64,000 bases of DNA from an uncultured Eubacteriales bacterium (GTDB lineage Bacteria; Bacillota; Clostridia; Oscillospirales; Acutalibacteraceae): assembly GCA_934491515.1 (NCBI GenBank), contig CAKSTF010000002.1, positions 62,001 to 126,000 of the forward strand, given 5' to 3'. Under the pieces are notes generated by a model. The model saw only the letters and a list, made by a program, of their open reading frames with translations, was not told the DNA's origin and did no database searches. Below, piece by piece: positions 31,757 to 42,669 of the stretch (position 1 is its first letter; each line of letters begins with the position of its first letter). A program made the translations under genes and the position numbers.

Positions 31757-33442
31757 TTACATATCAAGTTCGTAGACTTCCGCTTCCCACGGCATAAGTT
31801 TGCCGCTTTGTACGGCAGGAATATTTCCCTTTCTGTTTGAAAGAATACGTTTCCAGATACTGTTTTTAAGTTCTTCCGGCATCTCGAATTCCACTTCAAG
31901 GTCGGATTTGTTTGCCACTATAAGCAGCGTCTGCCTTGCGCAAGACCTTGTATAAACAATAAGTTCGTCACTGTCATTCAGATAGAATTTAAGATCACCG
32001 TCGATAATTGCAGGTTCGGTTTTACGCATTTCGGTCAGTTTCTTATAAAAATCGAAAATAGAGTTTTCCGAATTTCTGTCCGCCGCGTAATTTATCTCCT
32101 CTGCCCTGTTGCTTATTTTAAGCCAGGGCTTTCCGCTTGTAAATCCTGCGTTTTCGCTATCGTCCCAAAGGTAGGGCGAACGGGCGTTATCGCGGCTTTT
32201 TTCCCTGATTGCGGCAAGCGCTTCTTTGGGGTCAACGCCGTTTTTGACCATTGAATAATAGTCGCCTTTTGTATAGCAATCGTTATAATCTTCTATATTA
32301 TCAAAGGCTATATTCGTCATACCTATTTCTTCGCCCTGATAGATTATAGGCATACCTGGGGTTGTGTGAACAAGAGTTGCGAGAAGTTTTGCCGATTCCA
32401 CCCTGTATTCCCTGTCGTTACCGTAATGGGAGACCATACGCGGCTGGTCGTGGTTGCACATATACTGCACAAGCCAACCGTTGCGGCGCATTATCTTTTC
32501 GTACCATGCCGATTCCTGATTTCTGAAAATCGCGGGCGTAAAGGGCGGTTTTTTTCTGCCTATCATGGTAAATATGTAAGCCGAATCAACCTCTTTGCGG
32601 TGCTGGCCCACATAATAAACGGCGTTATCGGCATTAAGACCCGAGCCCTCACCCATCGAGAAACAGTCCCTGCCCTCGAACACATTTTTGTGTATTTCCT
32701 GCCAGATTTCGTGAATACCGTCAACACAGGTGCACATATCCCTGTCTGCAACAAAACCGTTTATATCAAGTTTAGGGTCGGGAGTTTTCAGGGAGTCGGG
32801 AAATCCCGCCGGCTTTTTAAGACGTGTGAAAATATCGAACCTGAAGCCGTCAACGCCCATATCAAGCCACCAGTTAAGCATATCGTATACCGCCTGACGC
32901 AGCGGCTGATATTCCCAGTTTAAGTCGGGCATTTTTGCGGAATACTGATGGAGGTAATATTCGCCTGTCGCCTCGTCAAAAGTCCATGCGCTGCCGTCGC
33001 CCTCCTGAAAATAGTTGCCCCAGTTATTAGGCGGCGTGCCGTCGGCTTTCGGGGGCTGCCATATATAAAAATTTCTGTAAGGATTGTCTTTTGACTTTTT
33101 CGATTCGCGGAACCATTCACATTCATCGGAAGAGTGATTCAAAACCATATCCATAACCACACGGATTCCCATGGAATGTGCCGTATCAAGCAGGTCTTTA
33201 AAATCGTCCAAAGTGCCGTAGGCAGGGTCAATATCCCGATAATCGGCAACATCGTAACCGTTATCAACCTGCGGCGACTTATAAATAGGGGTAAACCAGA
33301 TAACGTTTACGCCCAACTCTTTAAGAATAGGAAGTTTTGATTTAACACCCTTAAGATCGCCTATACCGTCGCCGTTGCTGTCGCAGAAACTTTTCGTATA
33401 AATTTCATACATCACGGCTTCGTGCCACCATTTCTTGTTCAT
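31757..33442 (-). CDS. GH13 alpha-glucosidase / oligo-1,6-glucosidase family
   Basis: 561 residues. N-terminal WWHEAVMYEIYTKSFCDSNGDGIGDLKG, conserved region I DMVLNHSSDE, nucleophile in DGFRFDIF (Asp 203), acid/base GEGSG (Glu 265) and CNHDQPRMV (Asp 332). The GH13_31-type length and QxDNGYD suggest isomaltase, alpha-glucosidase or trehalose-6-phosphate hydrolase; these cannot be separated here. No signal peptide, so cytosolic. GGAGGG precedes ATG. No transporter is adjacent; it probably degrades imported or storage-derived oligosaccharides. Confidence 0.93.
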   Translation of the reverse strand: MNKKWWHEAVMYEIYTKSFCDSNGDGIGDLKGVKSKLPILKELGVNVIWFTPIYKSPQVDNGYDVADYRDIDPAYGTLDDFKDLLDTAHSMGIRVVMDMVLNHSSDECEWFRESKKSKDNPYRNFYIWQPPKADGTPPNNWGNYFQEGDGSAWTFDEATGEYYLHQYSAKMPDLNWEYQPLRQAVYDMLNWWLDMGVDGFRFDIFTRLKKPAGFPDSLKTPDPKLDINGFVADRDMCTCVDGIHEIWQEIHKNVFEGRDCFSMGEGSGLNADNAVYYVGQHRKEVDSAYIFTMIGRKKPPFTPAIFRNQESAWYEKIMRRNGWLVQYMCNHDQPRMVSHYGNDREYRVESAKLLATLVHTTPGMPIIYQGEEIGMTNIAFDNIEDYNDCYTKGDYYSMVKNGVDPKEALAAIREKSRDNARSPYLWDDSENAGFTSGKPWLKISNRAEEINYAADRNSENSIFDFYKKLTEMRKTEPAIIDGDLKFYLNDSDELIVYTRSCARQTLLIVANKSDLEVEFEMPEELKNSIWKRILSNRKGNIPAVQSGKLMPWEAEVYELDM

Positions 33443-33569
33443 AATACCCTCCGAATTTTCATTTTTAGTACGTCATACAGATTATATTTTACTGTAATTA
33501 CATTCTTTTGTCTACATCAATTTGATAATTTTCTTAAAAAATGATAACTTTTGCGATACATAAAAAATC

Positions 33570-33595
33570 AAGCCCCCGCTTAAAAGCGGGGGCTT
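33570..33595 (-). terminator. Terminator of the ribosomal protein cluster
   Basis: AAGCCCCCGCTT / AAGCGGGGGCTT with GATTTTTTATG on the minus strand; it is about 90 nt after rplQ. Confidence 0.92.
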
Positions 33596-33685
33596 TTCGG
33601 CAGTTTTAGCACACATGTTATCCCGCAAACGGTATACATTGCGGCTGCGGAAATATCCGCCGTGTGAAAACATGAGAACTAAATA

Positions 33686-34027
33686 TTAAACTAACTCGAT
33701 AATTGCCATTTCGGCAGCATCGCCGCGGCGCGGACCGGTTTTTGTGATACGGCAGTAGCCGCCGTTGCGGTCCTTATACTTAGGAGCAATTTCGTTGTAA
33801 AGTTTTGCTACAACTTCCTCCTTAGTTATAAACGCCATTGCCTGACGCTTGCTGTGAAGTGTGTTGGTCTTAGCGAGTGTGATATACTTTTCTGCCATAG
33901 CGCTTACTTCTTTTGCTCTGGTCACTGTGGTTTCGATCTTGCCGTTTTCAAGCAGGAAAGTTACCATAGCGCGGAGCATTGCGGTTCTGTGAGCGCTGGT
34001 TCTACCAAGTTTACGTGTACCCGGCAT
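33686..34027 (-). CDS. rplQ: Ribosomal protein L17
   Basis: Large-subunit protein of 113 residues, start [21 protein letters not shown] and typical [20 protein letters not shown]. The last gene of the alpha segment, 14 nt after rpoA. Bacterial L17 ends near this length; the usual short form is present. Confidence 0.98.
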   Translation of the reverse strand: MPGTRKLGRTSAHRTAMLRAMVTFLLENGKIETTVTRAKEVSAMAEKYITLAKTNTLHSKRQAMAFITKEEVVAKLYNEIAPKYKDRNGGYCRITKTGPRRGDAAEMAIIELV

Positions 34028-34041
34028 TTATGTTCACTCCT

Positions 34042-34992
34042 TTAATCGTCGTTCTTTTTAAGGCTGAACCCGAAAGAATCAAGTTTGTTGATAACCTCTT
34101 CAAGAGACTTTCTGCCCAAGTTTCTGACCTTCATCATATCCTCTTCGGATTTTTCAATAAGGTCCTCTACCGTGTTGATGCCGGCGCGCTTTAAGCAGTT
34201 ATAACTTCTTACCGAAAGGTCAAGTTCATCAATTGTAAGGTCAAGAACCTTCTCTTTGGTGTTCTCGCTCTTTTCAGCCATAATGCTTGCCGCTTCGCTT
34301 GCACCCTCTGTAAGATTTAAGAATATCTCAAAGTGTTCGATAAGAATCTTAGCCGAAAGCGATACGGCTTCCTTGGCGCTTAAAGAGCCGTCGGTCCATA
34401 CCTCAAGGGTAAGTTTGTTCTTATCTACAACATTTCCTACACGGGTGTTGTCAACAGTAAAGTTTGCCTTGAGAACGGGGGTATAGATAGAGTCCATCGG
34501 AATAACGCCGATAACGGTCTCGCCGCCCTTGTTCTGTTCGGCTGATACATAACCTCTGCCCTTATCGAGAGTCATCTCCATATTCAGCTTTGCGCCCTCA
34601 TCGAGAGTGGCAATGTACATATCGGGGTTAAGAATCTCAACTTCGGAATCGGGCTTTATGTCCGCAGCGGTAACTACGCAGGGACCTTCCGCCTCAATGT
34701 AGATCTTCTTAGCGCTTTCCGAATGAAGTTTCGCAATAAGTCCCTTTAAGTTAAGGATTATTTCGGTAACATCTTCCTTAACGCCGGGGATAGTGGAAAA
34801 CTCATGAACAACGCCGTCAATCTTAACGTGGGTAACCGCAACACCGGGAAGTATGGAAAGAAGAACCCTTCTCATACTGTTTCCGAGAGTGGTAGCGTAA
34901 CCTCTCTCAAGCGGCTCCATTACGAATTTACCGTAGGTACCGTCCTCGGTAAGTTCCAAAGTCTCTATTCTGGGCTTTTCAATTTCTATCAT
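34042..34992 (-). CDS. rpoA: RNA polymerase alpha subunit
   Basis: 316 residues. N-terminal dimerisation domain ([31 protein letters not shown]) and C-terminal DNA-binding domain ([42 protein letters not shown]). Lies 87 nt after rpsD, the widest gap in the alpha segment, which holds only a ribosome site and short hairpins. Confidence 0.99.
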   Translation of the reverse strand: MIEIEKPRIETLELTEDGTYGKFVMEPLERGYATTLGNSMRRVLLSILPGVAVTHVKIDGVVHEFSTIPGVKEDVTEIILNLKGLIAKLHSESAKKIYIEAEGPCVVTAADIKPDSEVEILNPDMYIATLDEGAKLNMEMTLDKGRGYVSAEQNKGGETVIGVIPMDSIYTPVLKANFTVDNTRVGNVVDKNKLTLEVWTDGSLSAKEAVSLSAKILIEHFEIFLNLTEGASEAASIMAEKSENTKEKVLDLTIDELDLSVRSYNCLKRAGINTVEDLIEKSEEDMMKVRNLGRKSLEEVINKLDSFGFSLKKNDD

Positions 34993-35079
34993 TTAAAAGC
35001 TCCGTTTCTCCGCACCGGATTATTTTATGCGACGCCCTCAAAGTGCGGAAGAGGGCACGCAAGGAAAATTAGCCTTCTA

Positions 35080-35706
35080 TTACTTAGAATAGAACTCAAC
35101 TATCAGTTGCTCTTCAACAGGAGCCTCGATCTGCTCGCGTGTGGGAAGATTGTTAACTGTAACAGTCATAGCGGTCTTATCAACCGACATCCATTCGGGT
35201 GTGGGACGTGCGCCGTTTGCTTCCACTACATTTTTGATCTTCTCAAGACCGCGGGATTTTTCGCATACGGAAACGGTGTCGCCTGCCTTCAAAATATAAG
35301 AAGCAATGTCAACACGCTTGCCGTTTACTTCAAAATGACCGTGACCTACAAGCTGACGCGCTTCCGCACGGCTGCTTGCAAAGCCTGCTCTGTAAACTAC
35401 ATTGTCGAGGCGGCTTTCAAGAATACGAAGAAGGTTATCGCCTGTGATACCCTGTTTTCTCTCTGCAACCTCAAAATAATGATGGAACTGATTTTCCTGA
35501 ACGCCGTAGAAACGTCTTGCAGTCTGCTTAGCGCGGAGCTGCATACCGTATTCGGATGACTTCTTTCTACCCTGTCCATGCTGACCGGGCGCATAGCCGC
35601 GGTTACCGATGGAGCATTTTTCCGAGTAGCAGCGTTCGCCCTTGAGGAACAGTTTCTGACCCTCGCGGCGGCAAAGTCTGCAAACTGCACCGGTATATCT
35701 TGCCAT
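35080..35706 (-). CDS. rpsD: Ribosomal protein S4
   Basis: Small-subunit assembly protein, 208 residues. [30 protein letters not shown] carries four cysteines, the zinc-binding form. The S4 RNA-binding domain follows ([31 protein letters not shown]). Its usual place between rpsK and rpoA. Confidence 0.99.
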   Translation of the reverse strand: MARYTGAVCRLCRREGQKLFLKGERCYSEKCSIGNRGYAPGQHGQGRKKSSEYGMQLRAKQTARRFYGVQENQFHHYFEVAERKQGITGDNLLRILESRLDNVVYRAGFASSRAEARQLVGHGHFEVNGKRVDIASYILKAGDTVSVCEKSRGLEKIKNVVEANGARPTPEWMSVDKTAMTVTVNNLPTREQIEAPVEEQLIVEFYSK

Positions 35707-35742
35707 CTGTTACACCTCCAAATAATTTAAAACAATAATCAA

Positions 35743-36138
35743 TTAAACGCGTCTTCTCTTGGGAGGACGGCAGCCATTGTGCGGAATCGGGGTAACATCT
35801 TTGATCATGCTAACCTCAAGACCTGCCGACTGCAGCGCACGGATAGCGGCCTCGCGACCGGCACCGGGTCCCTTAACATAAACTTCAACAGTTTTAAGAC
35901 CGTGCTCCATGGCAGCCTTTGCAGCCTTCTCCGCAGCGGACTGTGCCGCAAAAGGAGTGGACTTTTTAGAACCGCGGAAGCCAAGCTCGCCTGCGGATGC
36001 CCACGAAAGAGCATTGCCCTGAGTATCGGTTATTGTAACTATTGTGTTGTTGAAGGTTGACTGAATGTGCGCGGCACCGCGTTCAATGTTCTTTTTTTCA
36101 CGACGGCGTCTGACGGTCGTCTTTTTAGCAGTAGCCAT
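35743..36138 (-). CDS. rpsK: Ribosomal protein S11
   Basis: 131 residues with the conserved [26 protein letters not shown] and the C-terminal [18 protein letters not shown]. Forms part of the platform of the small subunit. 36 nt before rpsD and 16 nt after rpsM. Confidence 0.99.
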   Translation of the reverse strand: MATAKKTTVRRRREKKNIERGAAHIQSTFNNTIVTITDTQGNALSWASAGELGFRGSKKSTPFAAQSAAEKAAKAAMEHGLKTVEVYVKGPGAGREAAIRALQSAGLEVSMIKDVTPIPHNGCRPPKRRRV

Positions 36139-36154
36139 TAGTTCTTCCTCCTAC

Positions 36155-36523
36155 TTACTTTTTTTTGTTAGCTATCGTTCTCTTCGGGCCCTTGCGGGTA
36201 CGAGCGTTTGTTTTGGAACGCTGACCTCTTACGGGTAAACCTTTACGGTGACGAAGTCCGCGATAACTGCCGATTTCGATAAGTCTTTTGATATCCAACG
36301 CAACGGTACGGCGACGGTCACCCTCAACCTGAAGGTTATGGTCGATATACTCACGAAGCTTTGAAATATCCGCTTCAGTAAGGTCCTTAACGCGAACATC
36401 GGGGTTAATGCCGGTTTCGGCAAGAATCTTTTTAGATGTTGTAAGACCTATTCCGTAGATGTAAGTGAGTCCGATTTCAACTCGCTTCTCGTTAGGAAGG
36501 TCAACACCAGCAATACGTGCCAT
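36155..36523 (-). CDS. rpsM: Ribosomal protein S13
   Basis: 122 residues, [26 protein letters not shown].., a helix-two-turns-helix region and the basic C-terminal tail [23 protein letters not shown]. Contacts the P-site tRNA and L5. Confidence 0.99.
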   Translation of the reverse strand: MARIAGVDLPNEKRVEIGLTYIYGIGLTTSKKILAETGINPDVRVKDLTEADISKLREYIDHNLQVEGDRRRTVALDIKRLIEIGSYRGLRHRKGLPVRGQRSKTNARTRKGPKRTIANKKK

Positions 36524-36562
36524 TTATCAAAGCACCTCCATAATTTTTTGGCTAGCGCGGGA

Positions 36563-36676
36563 TTAACCCTGGCGCTGCTTGTGCTTCGGGTTTTCACAGA
36601 TAACCATGACTTTACCCTTACGCTTGATGATCTTGCATTTTTCGCAAATCTTTTTTACAGAAGGTCTGACTTTCAT
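36563..36676 (-). CDS. rpmJ: Ribosomal protein L36
   Basis: 37 residues, [20 protein letters not shown] followed by [17 protein letters not shown]. The CxxC, Cys and His ligands form the zinc ribbon of the C+ type. Ribosome site AGGAGGT upstream. Sits 39 nt before rpsM and 30 nt after infA, its standard place. Confidence 0.97.
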   Translation of the reverse strand: MKVRPSVKKICEKCKIIKRKGKVMVICENPKHKQRQG

Positions 36677-36706
36677 TTGGATTTTACCTCCTAAAATTTC
36701 CTTTGT

Positions 36707-36925
36707 CTACTTAGAACGCCATGTAATGCGCCCTTTGGACAAATCGTACGGGGACATTTCAACCGTCACCTTATCGCCGGGAAGTATTCTTATGAAATTC
36801 ATACGAAGTTTTCCGGAAATATGGGCAAGTATCTGATGTCCGCCCTGGATTTCTACTTTAAATACTGCATTAGGCATTGCTTCAACAACGGTGCCTTCAA
36901 GTTCAATCATATCTGATTTTGACAT
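36707..36925 (-). CDS. infA: Translation initiation factor IF-1
   Basis: 72 residues, S1-like OB fold: [56 protein letters not shown]. Start overlaps the stop of the upstream KOW gene by 1 nt (TAATG), with AGGAGG in the upstream gene's end. Confidence 0.99.
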   Translation of the reverse strand: MSKSDMIELEGTVVEAMPNAVFKVEIQGGHQILAHISGKLRMNFIRILPGDKVTVEMSPYDLSKGRITWRSK

Positions 36926-37182
36926 TAAATTTCCTCCTGATAGAGATATGTTCCCTCAGCGTAAATTCTTAAATTTTTTCTGATGGAACTGTCACTGTTT
37001 AACCGTTCCGCCGGGAGAAATGCGTCGGTAAATTCAAGGTGTTTCGGATTTTTGCGTTTCGGATTTTTAAGTCTGCGCTCCTTCCCGTCACACACAAGCG
37101 GGAATTTGCCGCAAAAACCTACTATTACCATAAACCTGCCGCGGTCGCGCCCTGCCGCCGAACATACAATTCTGCCAACCAT
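36925..37182 (-). CDS. KOW-domain RNA-binding protein
   Basis: 85 residues starting [20 protein letters not shown], a KOW/L14e-like SH3 motif, then a basic region ([18 protein letters not shown]). Proteins like it lie between map and infA in many Clostridia and are thought to bind RNA; the exact role is unknown. ATG 37182 (GAGG upstream) is preferred to a GTG overlapping the map stop. Confidence 0.85.
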   Translation of the reverse strand: MVGRIVCSAAGRDRGRFMVIVGFCGKFPLVCDGKERRLKNPKRKNPKHLEFTDAFLPAERLNSDSSIRKNLRIYAEGTYLYQEEI

Positions 37183-37190
37183 AGCCTTCC

Positions 37191-37940
37191 TCACGCAATC
37201 GTCATAATCTGCGGTCCGTCGGGTGTGATTACTATCGTATGTTCAAAATGGGCTGAAAGCGAGCCGTCACGGGTAAGAACGGTCCATCCGTCGGGTAATA
37301 CTTTAACTCCGCATTTTCCTGCGTTAACCATCGGCTCTATTGCCAATGTCATACCCGGCATTAGGCGGATTCCTCTGCCCGGCGTGCCGTAATTCGGCAC
37401 TTCGGGAGATTCGTGCAGGTCTGTACCTATTCCGTGACCTACAAAATCGCGGACCACGGAAAAGCCCCTGTCCTCAACATACTTTTGCACAGCGTAGCCT
37501 ATATCGCCGAGTCTGCCGCCGACCACCGCCGCTTTTATGCCTTCATAAAGGCTTTCTTCGGTAGCGGTCATCAGCCGCTTTGCCTCTTCGGATACGTCTC
37601 CGCAGGCAAATGTGGCAGCATTATCGCCGTTATAGCCGTCAAACTTTGCGCCAAGGTCCACCGAAACGATGTCCCCTGCGCAAATTTTACGCTTTTTGCT
37701 CGGTATGCCGTGAATGACCTCGTTGTTGATTGATATACAAGCGGTTGCCGGATAACCTTCGTAATTTTTGAAGTTGGGCGTTCCGCCCTGACTTAAAATG
37801 TACTTTTCCGCCAGAGCGTCAAGCTCGGCAGTAGTAACACCCGGTTCAACCGCATTGCCAACCGTTTTTAATGCTCCGGCCGAAATTCTGCAAGCTTCTC
37901 GCATTATCTTAAGCTCGCGACCGGTTTTAAGGACTATCAT
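37191..37940 (-). CDS. map: Methionine aminopeptidase
   Basis: Type Ia enzyme of 249 residues that removes the initiator Met. Metal ligands appear in VDLGAKFDGYNGDNAATF (two Asp), GHGIGTDLHE (His), MTLAIEPMV (Glu) and HFEHTIVIT (Glu). Two nt separate it from adk; cotranscription is expected. Confidence 0.98.
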   Translation of the reverse strand: MIVLKTGRELKIMREACRISAGALKTVGNAVEPGVTTAELDALAEKYILSQGGTPNFKNYEGYPATACISINNEVIHGIPSKKRKICAGDIVSVDLGAKFDGYNGDNAATFACGDVSEEAKRLMTATEESLYEGIKAAVVGGRLGDIGYAVQKYVEDRGFSVVRDFVGHGIGTDLHESPEVPNYGTPGRGIRLMPGMTLAIEPMVNAGKCGVKVLPDGWTVLTRDGSLSAHFEHTIVITPDGPQIMTIA

Positions 37941-37942
37941 AC

Positions 37943-38578
37943 TTATATCTCCGAAAGTGCGCCGAGCACGGCTTTAACGTTGGTTTCGTAATCGTCTCCA
38001 ACGGTAACGCTCAGCAACTTTTCCTGACCCTTATAATAATCAACAAGAGGTTCGGACTGTTCGTGATAAACCTTAAGCCTGTTAAGAACGGTTTCGGGTT
38101 CATCGTCCTTTCTTGTAATAAGGGTGCCGTCGCAATCGTCGCACTTGCCTTCCGTTTTGGGTCGCATAGACTCAATATGGTAACTGGTGCCGCAGTTTTC
38201 GCAAACGCGTCTGCCCGACATACGACCGATTATAAGCTCGTCGGCAGCGTCTATAAGAAGCGCTGCGTCAATTTTCACGCCCATTGCGTCAAGCGCCTGC
38301 GCCTGAGGAATGGTACGCGGAAAACCGTCGAGAATAAAACCGTTTTTGCAATCTTCCGCACCGAGGCGCTCTTTAACGATGCCTATTACGACCTCGTCCG
38401 GTACAAGCGCTCCGGCTTCGATATAAGCCTTAGCCTTATTTCCCATTTCCGTACCGTTTTTAAGAGCCTCGCGGATCATATTTCCGGTGGAAACAGTGGG
38501 AATATTATATTTATCCGATATTACAGCCGCCAAAGTGCCTTTTCCGGCACCGGGGGCGCCTAAAAGTATAAGATTCAT
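37943..38578 (-). CDS. adk: Adenylate kinase
   Basis: 211 residues, start MNLILLGAPGAGKGTLAAVI (P-loop GAPGAGKGT). The LID has CENCGTSYH and CDDCDG, four cysteines of the zinc-binding Gram-positive form. DGFPRTIPQAQAL is typical. An in-frame extension of six residues upstream is unlikely to be used; ATG 38578 follows GGGGGA. Confidence 0.98.
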   Translation of the reverse strand: MNLILLGAPGAGKGTLAAVISDKYNIPTVSTGNMIREALKNGTEMGNKAKAYIEAGALVPDEVVIGIVKERLGAEDCKNGFILDGFPRTIPQAQALDAMGVKIDAALLIDAADELIIGRMSGRRVCENCGTSYHIESMRPKTEGKCDDCDGTLITRKDDEPETVLNRLKVYHEQSEPLVDYYKGQEKLLSVTVGDDYETNVKAVLGALSEI

Positions 38579-38592
38579 ATATATCCCCCGTG

Positions 38593-39873
38593 TCAATCAA
38601 GGAATCCCTTGTAATGACGCATCATCATCTGCGACTCAAGGTTCTGTACCGTATCGAGGGCAACGCCTACCATAATCAGTACCGACGTGCCGCCGAGAGA
38701 GATGTTTATTCCGCCTACATTGCCGAGTATTATCGGAAGAATCGCGATAACGCTTAAGAATATAGCGCCCATAAGGGTTATGCGGGAAAGAATCTTTGAA
38801 ATAAAATCGGAAGTGGGCTTTCCGGGACGAATTCCCGGAATAGCGCCGCCGTTTTTACGAAGATTGTTTGCCATCTCAACGGGGTTGAACTGTATTGTCG
38901 CATAGAAGTAAGCAAATGCTATGATCAATATAAAATAGATCACCGCGTAGAATGTACCTCTTGTGCTGAAAAGTGCCAAAACCTTTGCAAAGGATGTTGT
39001 TGTATCCTTCATAAAGCCCAGAATCATCGTAGGCAGCATAAGTATGGACGAAGCGAAGATTATCGGCATAACGCCTGCCATATTTACCTTAATCGGTATA
39101 TGGGTATTCTGTCCGCCATACATCTTATTGCCCACTACGCGTTTGGCATACTGGATAGGTATTCTGCGTTCTGCATTGGTCATCCAAACGATGAATCCGA
39201 TTACCGCAAGGAACAGAAGAACTATTCCGACAACGGCAACCTGACGGTCGTAATCTCTCCAGTAAACGACAAGCGTTCTGAGAGCCTGCGGTCCGCGGGA
39301 AAGAATACCTGCGAACAGGAGAATGGATATACCGTTTCCTATGCCCTTAACATCTATCTGTTCACCGAGCCACATAACAAGCGCCGAACCTGCGGTAAAC
39401 GCAAGCACGATAACAAACGCCACAAATACGACCGCACCGCCGGATACGCTTAAATAGTTACTGCCTTTAAGGTAGAAGAAGTAAGCCGTACCCTGCAGAA
39501 GTGCAAGACCTATCGTTACATAGCGTGTGATGGAAGCGAGTTTTTTCTGACCCTCTTCGCCTTCTTTTGAAAGGCGTTCAAGTGCAGGAATCGCAACACA
39601 CAGCAGCTGGATGATAATCGAACTGTTGATATACGGTGTTACCGACATTGCGAAGATAGCGCCGTATTCAAGACCGCCGCCCGTAAGAATTGACAGGTAG
39701 CTGAAAAATTCGTTTGTGGCGCCCGTTTCCGTAGCGGATTTAAGCGCCGCGACATTGATATAAGGTACAGGAATGACCGAGCCTATGCGGAAAATCGCGA
39801 TTATAAAGATTGTAAAAAGAATCTTGTTGCGGAGTTCTTTTACAGCCCACGCATTTTTTAGCGTCTCCAGCAT
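38593..39873 (-). CDS. secY: Protein translocase channel SecY
   Basis: Central channel of Sec export, 426 residues, ten membrane segments. Begins MLETLKNAWAVKELRNKILF, with FRIGSVIPVPYI in TM1, GEQIDVKGIGNGISILLFAG and the C-terminal LESQMMMRHYKGFL. Embedded in the spc segment; with secDF at 8-10 kb it covers the main export machine apart from SecE and SecG. Confidence 0.99.
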   Translation of the reverse strand: MLETLKNAWAVKELRNKILFTIFIIAIFRIGSVIPVPYINVAALKSATETGATNEFFSYLSILTGGGLEYGAIFAMSVTPYINSSIIIQLLCVAIPALERLSKEGEEGQKKLASITRYVTIGLALLQGTAYFFYLKGSNYLSVSGGAVVFVAFVIVLAFTAGSALVMWLGEQIDVKGIGNGISILLFAGILSRGPQALRTLVVYWRDYDRQVAVVGIVLLFLAVIGFIVWMTNAERRIPIQYAKRVVGNKMYGGQNTHIPIKVNMAGVMPIIFASSILMLPTMILGFMKDTTTSFAKVLALFSTRGTFYAVIYFILIIAFAYFYATIQFNPVEMANNLRKNGGAIPGIRPGKPTSDFISKILSRITLMGAIFLSVIAILPIILGNVGGINISLGGTSVLIMVGVALDTVQNLESQMMMRHYKGFLD

Positions 39874-39875
39874 AC

Positions 39876-40316
39876 TCAGATCACCTCTGCCTTTCCGCCT
39901 GCTTCTTCGATCTTCTTGGCAGCGGTTGCCGAGAAGGCGTTAAGCTTTACGGTAAGTTTCTTGGTAAGTTTTCCGTTACCGAGAACCTTAATTCTTTTGT
40001 CTGCCTTTTTGATTATTCCTTTTTCTGCAAGAGCAGCGGCATCTACGGTAGCATCGTTCTCAAAAACTTCGAGTGCTGCTACGTTTAAAGAAACCGTTTC
40101 CTCAGCAAAAATATTATTGAAGCCGCGCTTAGGTATACGGCGCTGAAGCGGCATCTGACCGCCTTCAAAACCGATTCTCATTCCGTGACCGGCGCGTGCC
40201 TTTTGTCCCTTATGTCCCTTGCCGGCAGTTTTGCCGTTACCGGAACCGTGACCTCTACCGATACGCTTTGACTCCTTAGTAGAGCCGAAAGCCGGAGACA
40301 ATTCGTGCAATTTCAT
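39876..40316 (-). CDS. rplO: Ribosomal protein L15
   Basis: 146 residues, [42 protein letters not shown]. The upstream in-frame extension is not conserved; the ATG follows GGAGGTGCGAA. A GGCGGCT/AGCCGCC hairpin (40342-40358) lies in the 63-nt gap to rpmD. Confidence 0.98.
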   Translation of the reverse strand: MKLHELSPAFGSTKESKRIGRGHGSGNGKTAGKGHKGQKARAGHGMRIGFEGGQMPLQRRIPKRGFNNIFAEETVSLNVAALEVFENDATVDAAALAEKGIIKKADKRIKVLGNGKLTKKLTVKLNAFSATAAKKIEEAGGKAEVI

Positions 40317-40379
40317 TTTCGCACCTCCTTGCTGGATTAGGGGCGGCTGTAAGCCGCCTTGCATTTAAGCAAACTTATA

Positions 40380-40577
40380 TTAGCCTTCTATGATTTTAAC
40401 AAGATGTGAAACCTTGTTCAACTTGCCGCGCGTTGCCGCATTGTCGGGCTGAACACTCGAATCACCGACCTTGTGCAGGCCGAGTGCTTCTACGGTTGCG
40501 ATCTGATCTTTCTTAGAACCGATCACACTCTTCACGAGTTTTACGGTAAGGCCGGCAGCCTTTTTCTTTGTTGCCAT
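40380..40577 (-). CDS. rpmD: Ribosomal protein L30
   Basis: 65 residues with LTVKLVKSVIGSKKDQIATVEALGLHKVGDS, the family signature. The N terminus MATKKKAAG is extended by basic residues compared with most L30. 14 nt after rpsE. Confidence 0.97.
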   Translation of the reverse strand: MATKKKAAGLTVKLVKSVIGSKKDQIATVEALGLHKVGDSSVQPDNAATRGKLNKVSHLVKIIEG

Positions 40578-40591
40578 AGTGCTGCTCCTCC

Positions 40592-41095
40592 TTAACCTAT
40601 AATTTCCTGAGCGGTCTTACCGCGAACTGCTGCAACCTGCTCGGCATCACGAAGAGCCGCAAGTCCTGCAACGGTAGCGCGAACCACATTGCACGGATTG
40701 TTTGAACGAAGAGCCTTGGTACGGATATCCTTAATACCCACGGTTTCAACAACCGCACGAACCGCACCGCCGGCAATAACGCCGGTACCGGGAGCAGCGG
40801 GCTTCATAAGCACGCGGCCTGCGCCGTACTCTCCGATGATCTCATGAGGAATGGTAGTGCCTTTAAGAGAAACCTTTATAAGGTTCTTCTTTGCGTCCTC
40901 GATACCCTTGCGGATAGCGTCCGGAACTTCGCCTGCTTTTCCGAGACCGTAACCTACGGTGCCGTTGCCGTCACCTACTACAACAAGCGCCGAAAACTTC
41001 ATTATACGGCCGCCCTTAACGGTCTTGGATACGCGGTTTATTGCAACTACGCGCTCCTGTAAATCCAATGTTGATGCATCAATATTAGTAGCCAA
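40592..41095 (-). CDS. rpsE: Ribosomal protein S5
   Basis: 167 residues with [35 protein letters not shown] and the C-terminal domain [23 protein letters not shown]. Contributes to decoding accuracy. Upstream of rpmD in the spc order. Confidence 0.99.
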   Translation of the reverse strand: MATNIDASTLDLQERVVAINRVSKTVKGGRIMKFSALVVVGDGNGTVGYGLGKAGEVPDAIRKGIEDAKKNLIKVSLKGTTIPHEIIGEYGAGRVLMKPAAPGTGVIAGGAVRAVVETVGIKDIRTKALRSNNPCNVVRATVAGLAALRDAEQVAAVRGKTAQEIIG

Positions 41096-41113
41096 AGTAT
41101 TTCCTCCTTCTTC

Positions 41114-41473
41114 TTAGAACTTGAGGCCGCCCTCACGGGCACCTTCGGCAAGCTCCTTAACGCGACCGTGATAAACATAGCCGCCGCGGTCAAATACGAC
41201 CTCGGTGATATTCTTCTTCACTGCGCGTTCAGCGATTAACTGTCCAACCTTACGGGCACCCTCGCAATTGCCGCCGTTTCCGCCGAAATCCTTTTCATTG
41301 GAGGAGGCCGCTGCTAATGTTACACCGTTTACATCGTCGATAAGCTGGGCGTATATATTGCTGTTGGAGCGAAAAACATCAAGACGGGGGCATTCTGCCG
41401 TGCCGCTGATTTTAGAGCGAACACGCGCATGACGCTTAAGTCTTGCTGCGTTGCTGTTAGTTTTGCTAACCAT
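41114..41473 (-). CDS. rplR: Ribosomal protein L18
   Basis: 119 residues with [38 protein letters not shown] and ends [17 protein letters not shown]. Binds 5S rRNA with L5. 18 nt from each neighbour. Confidence 0.99.
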   Translation of the reverse strand: MVSKTNSNAARLKRHARVRSKISGTAECPRLDVFRSNSNIYAQLIDDVNGVTLAAASSNEKDFGGNGGNCEGARKVGQLIAERAVKKNITEVVFDRGGYVYHGRVKELAEGAREGGLKF

Positions 41474-41491
41474 CTTACATACACTCCTTTA

Positions 41492-42037
41492 TTACTTGGC
41501 GCCCTTGGCGGCTTTACCTTCTTTACGACGGATATGCTCGCCTTCGTACTTGATGCCCTTGCCCTTATACGGCTCAGGCGGACGCTTTTTGCGAACGTCT
41601 GCCGCAAACTGACCGACCAACTGCTTATCAGCACCGCTGATAACTATCTGGTTAGCAGACGGTACTTCGATCTTTATGCCCTCAACTTCGGGTACTATTA
41701 CCTGATGTGAGTAACCCAAGTTCATAACAAGGTTATTACCCTGCTTCTGCGCACGGTAACCTACGCCGTTAACTTCAAGAGTTTTCTTATAGCCTTCGGT
41801 AACGCCTGTTACCATATTGGCGATAAGGGTACGGGTAAGTCCGTGAAGAGAGCGATGCTCTTTATTGTCATCGGGGCGGGTAACGATTATTTCGTTATCC
41901 TGAACCGCGATGCCTATTTCCGGTGAGAAGGTGTTTTTGAGTTCGCCGTTTTTACCCTTAACGGTAACAACGTTGCCTTCAATTTTAACCTCTACGCCCT
42001 CCGGAATTGCTATAGGCTTTTTACCTATTCTTGACAT
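41492..42037 (-). CDS. rplF: Ribosomal protein L6
   Basis: 181 residues, [45 protein letters not shown] and the C-terminal [22 protein letters not shown]. Two repeats of the L6 fold. Confidence 0.99.
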   Translation of the reverse strand: MSRIGKKPIAIPEGVEVKIEGNVVTVKGKNGELKNTFSPEIGIAVQDNEIIVTRPDDNKEHRSLHGLTRTLIANMVTGVTEGYKKTLEVNGVGYRAQKQGNNLVMNLGYSHQVIVPEVEGIKIEVPSANQIVISGADKQLVGQFAADVRKKRPPEPYKGKGIKYEGEHIRRKEGKAAKGAK

Positions 42038-42052
42038 CCTTACACTACCTCC

Positions 42053-42451
42053 TTACCAAACGAAAGCGAGAACTTCGCCGCCTACGTTGGCGTTGCGAGC
42101 CTGCTTGTCGGTCATAATACCTTTAGAGGTGGAAAGGATTGCTATGCCGAGGCCTCTCATAACCTTGGGCATATCCTCTACGTTTGTGTAAATACGCAGA
42201 CCGGGTTTTGAAACACGGCGTATACCGGTTATGGTCTGTGATTTGTTGGCGCCGTATTTAAGAACAATACGAATAACGCCCTGCTTTCCGTCTTCTACGA
42301 CTTCAAAGCTTTTGATGTAGCCTTCATCAAGAAGTATCTGGGCAATTGCCTTTTTAACCTTTGACGCAGGTACATCTACCGAATCGTGTTTTGCCGAAGA
42401 TGCATTACGGATTCGCGTAAGCATATCAGCTATAGTATCGGTGATTTGCAT
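42053..42451 (-). CDS. rpsH: Ribosomal protein S8
   Basis: 132 residues; [30 protein letters not shown] and [33 protein letters not shown]. Binds 16S helix 21 and, in many bacteria, represses spc mRNA. Confidence 0.99.
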   Translation of the reverse strand: MQITDTIADMLTRIRNASSAKHDSVDVPASKVKKAIAQILLDEGYIKSFEVVEDGKQGVIRIVLKYGANKSQTITGIRRVSKPGLRIYTNVEDMPKVMRGLGIAILSTSKGIMTDKQARNANVGGEVLAFVW

Positions 42452-42471
42452 ACCGTAAACCTCCTTAAGCC

Positions 42472-42657
42472 TTACCAGCTTGCCTTCTTAACACCCGGGA
42501 TCTCGCCTTTGTAAGCGAGCTCACGGAAGCATACGCGGCAGATTCCGTATTTACGAAGATAAGCGTGGGGACGGCCGCAGATCTTGCATCTGTTATACTC
42601 TCTGGTTGAAAATTTAGCAGGACGAGCCTGTTTTACTTTCATAGATGTCTTAGCCAT
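42472..42657 (-). CDS. rpsN: Ribosomal protein S14, zinc form
   Basis: 61 residues, [20 protein letters not shown], with CKICGRPH and CRVCFREL giving the four zinc ligands. The short type Z form typical of Firmicutes. Twelve nt after rplE. Confidence 0.99.
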   Translation of the reverse strand: MAKTSMKVKQARPAKFSTREYNRCKICGRPHAYLRKYGICRVCFRELAYKGEIPGVKKASW

Positions 42658-42669
42658 AATTCCTTCTCC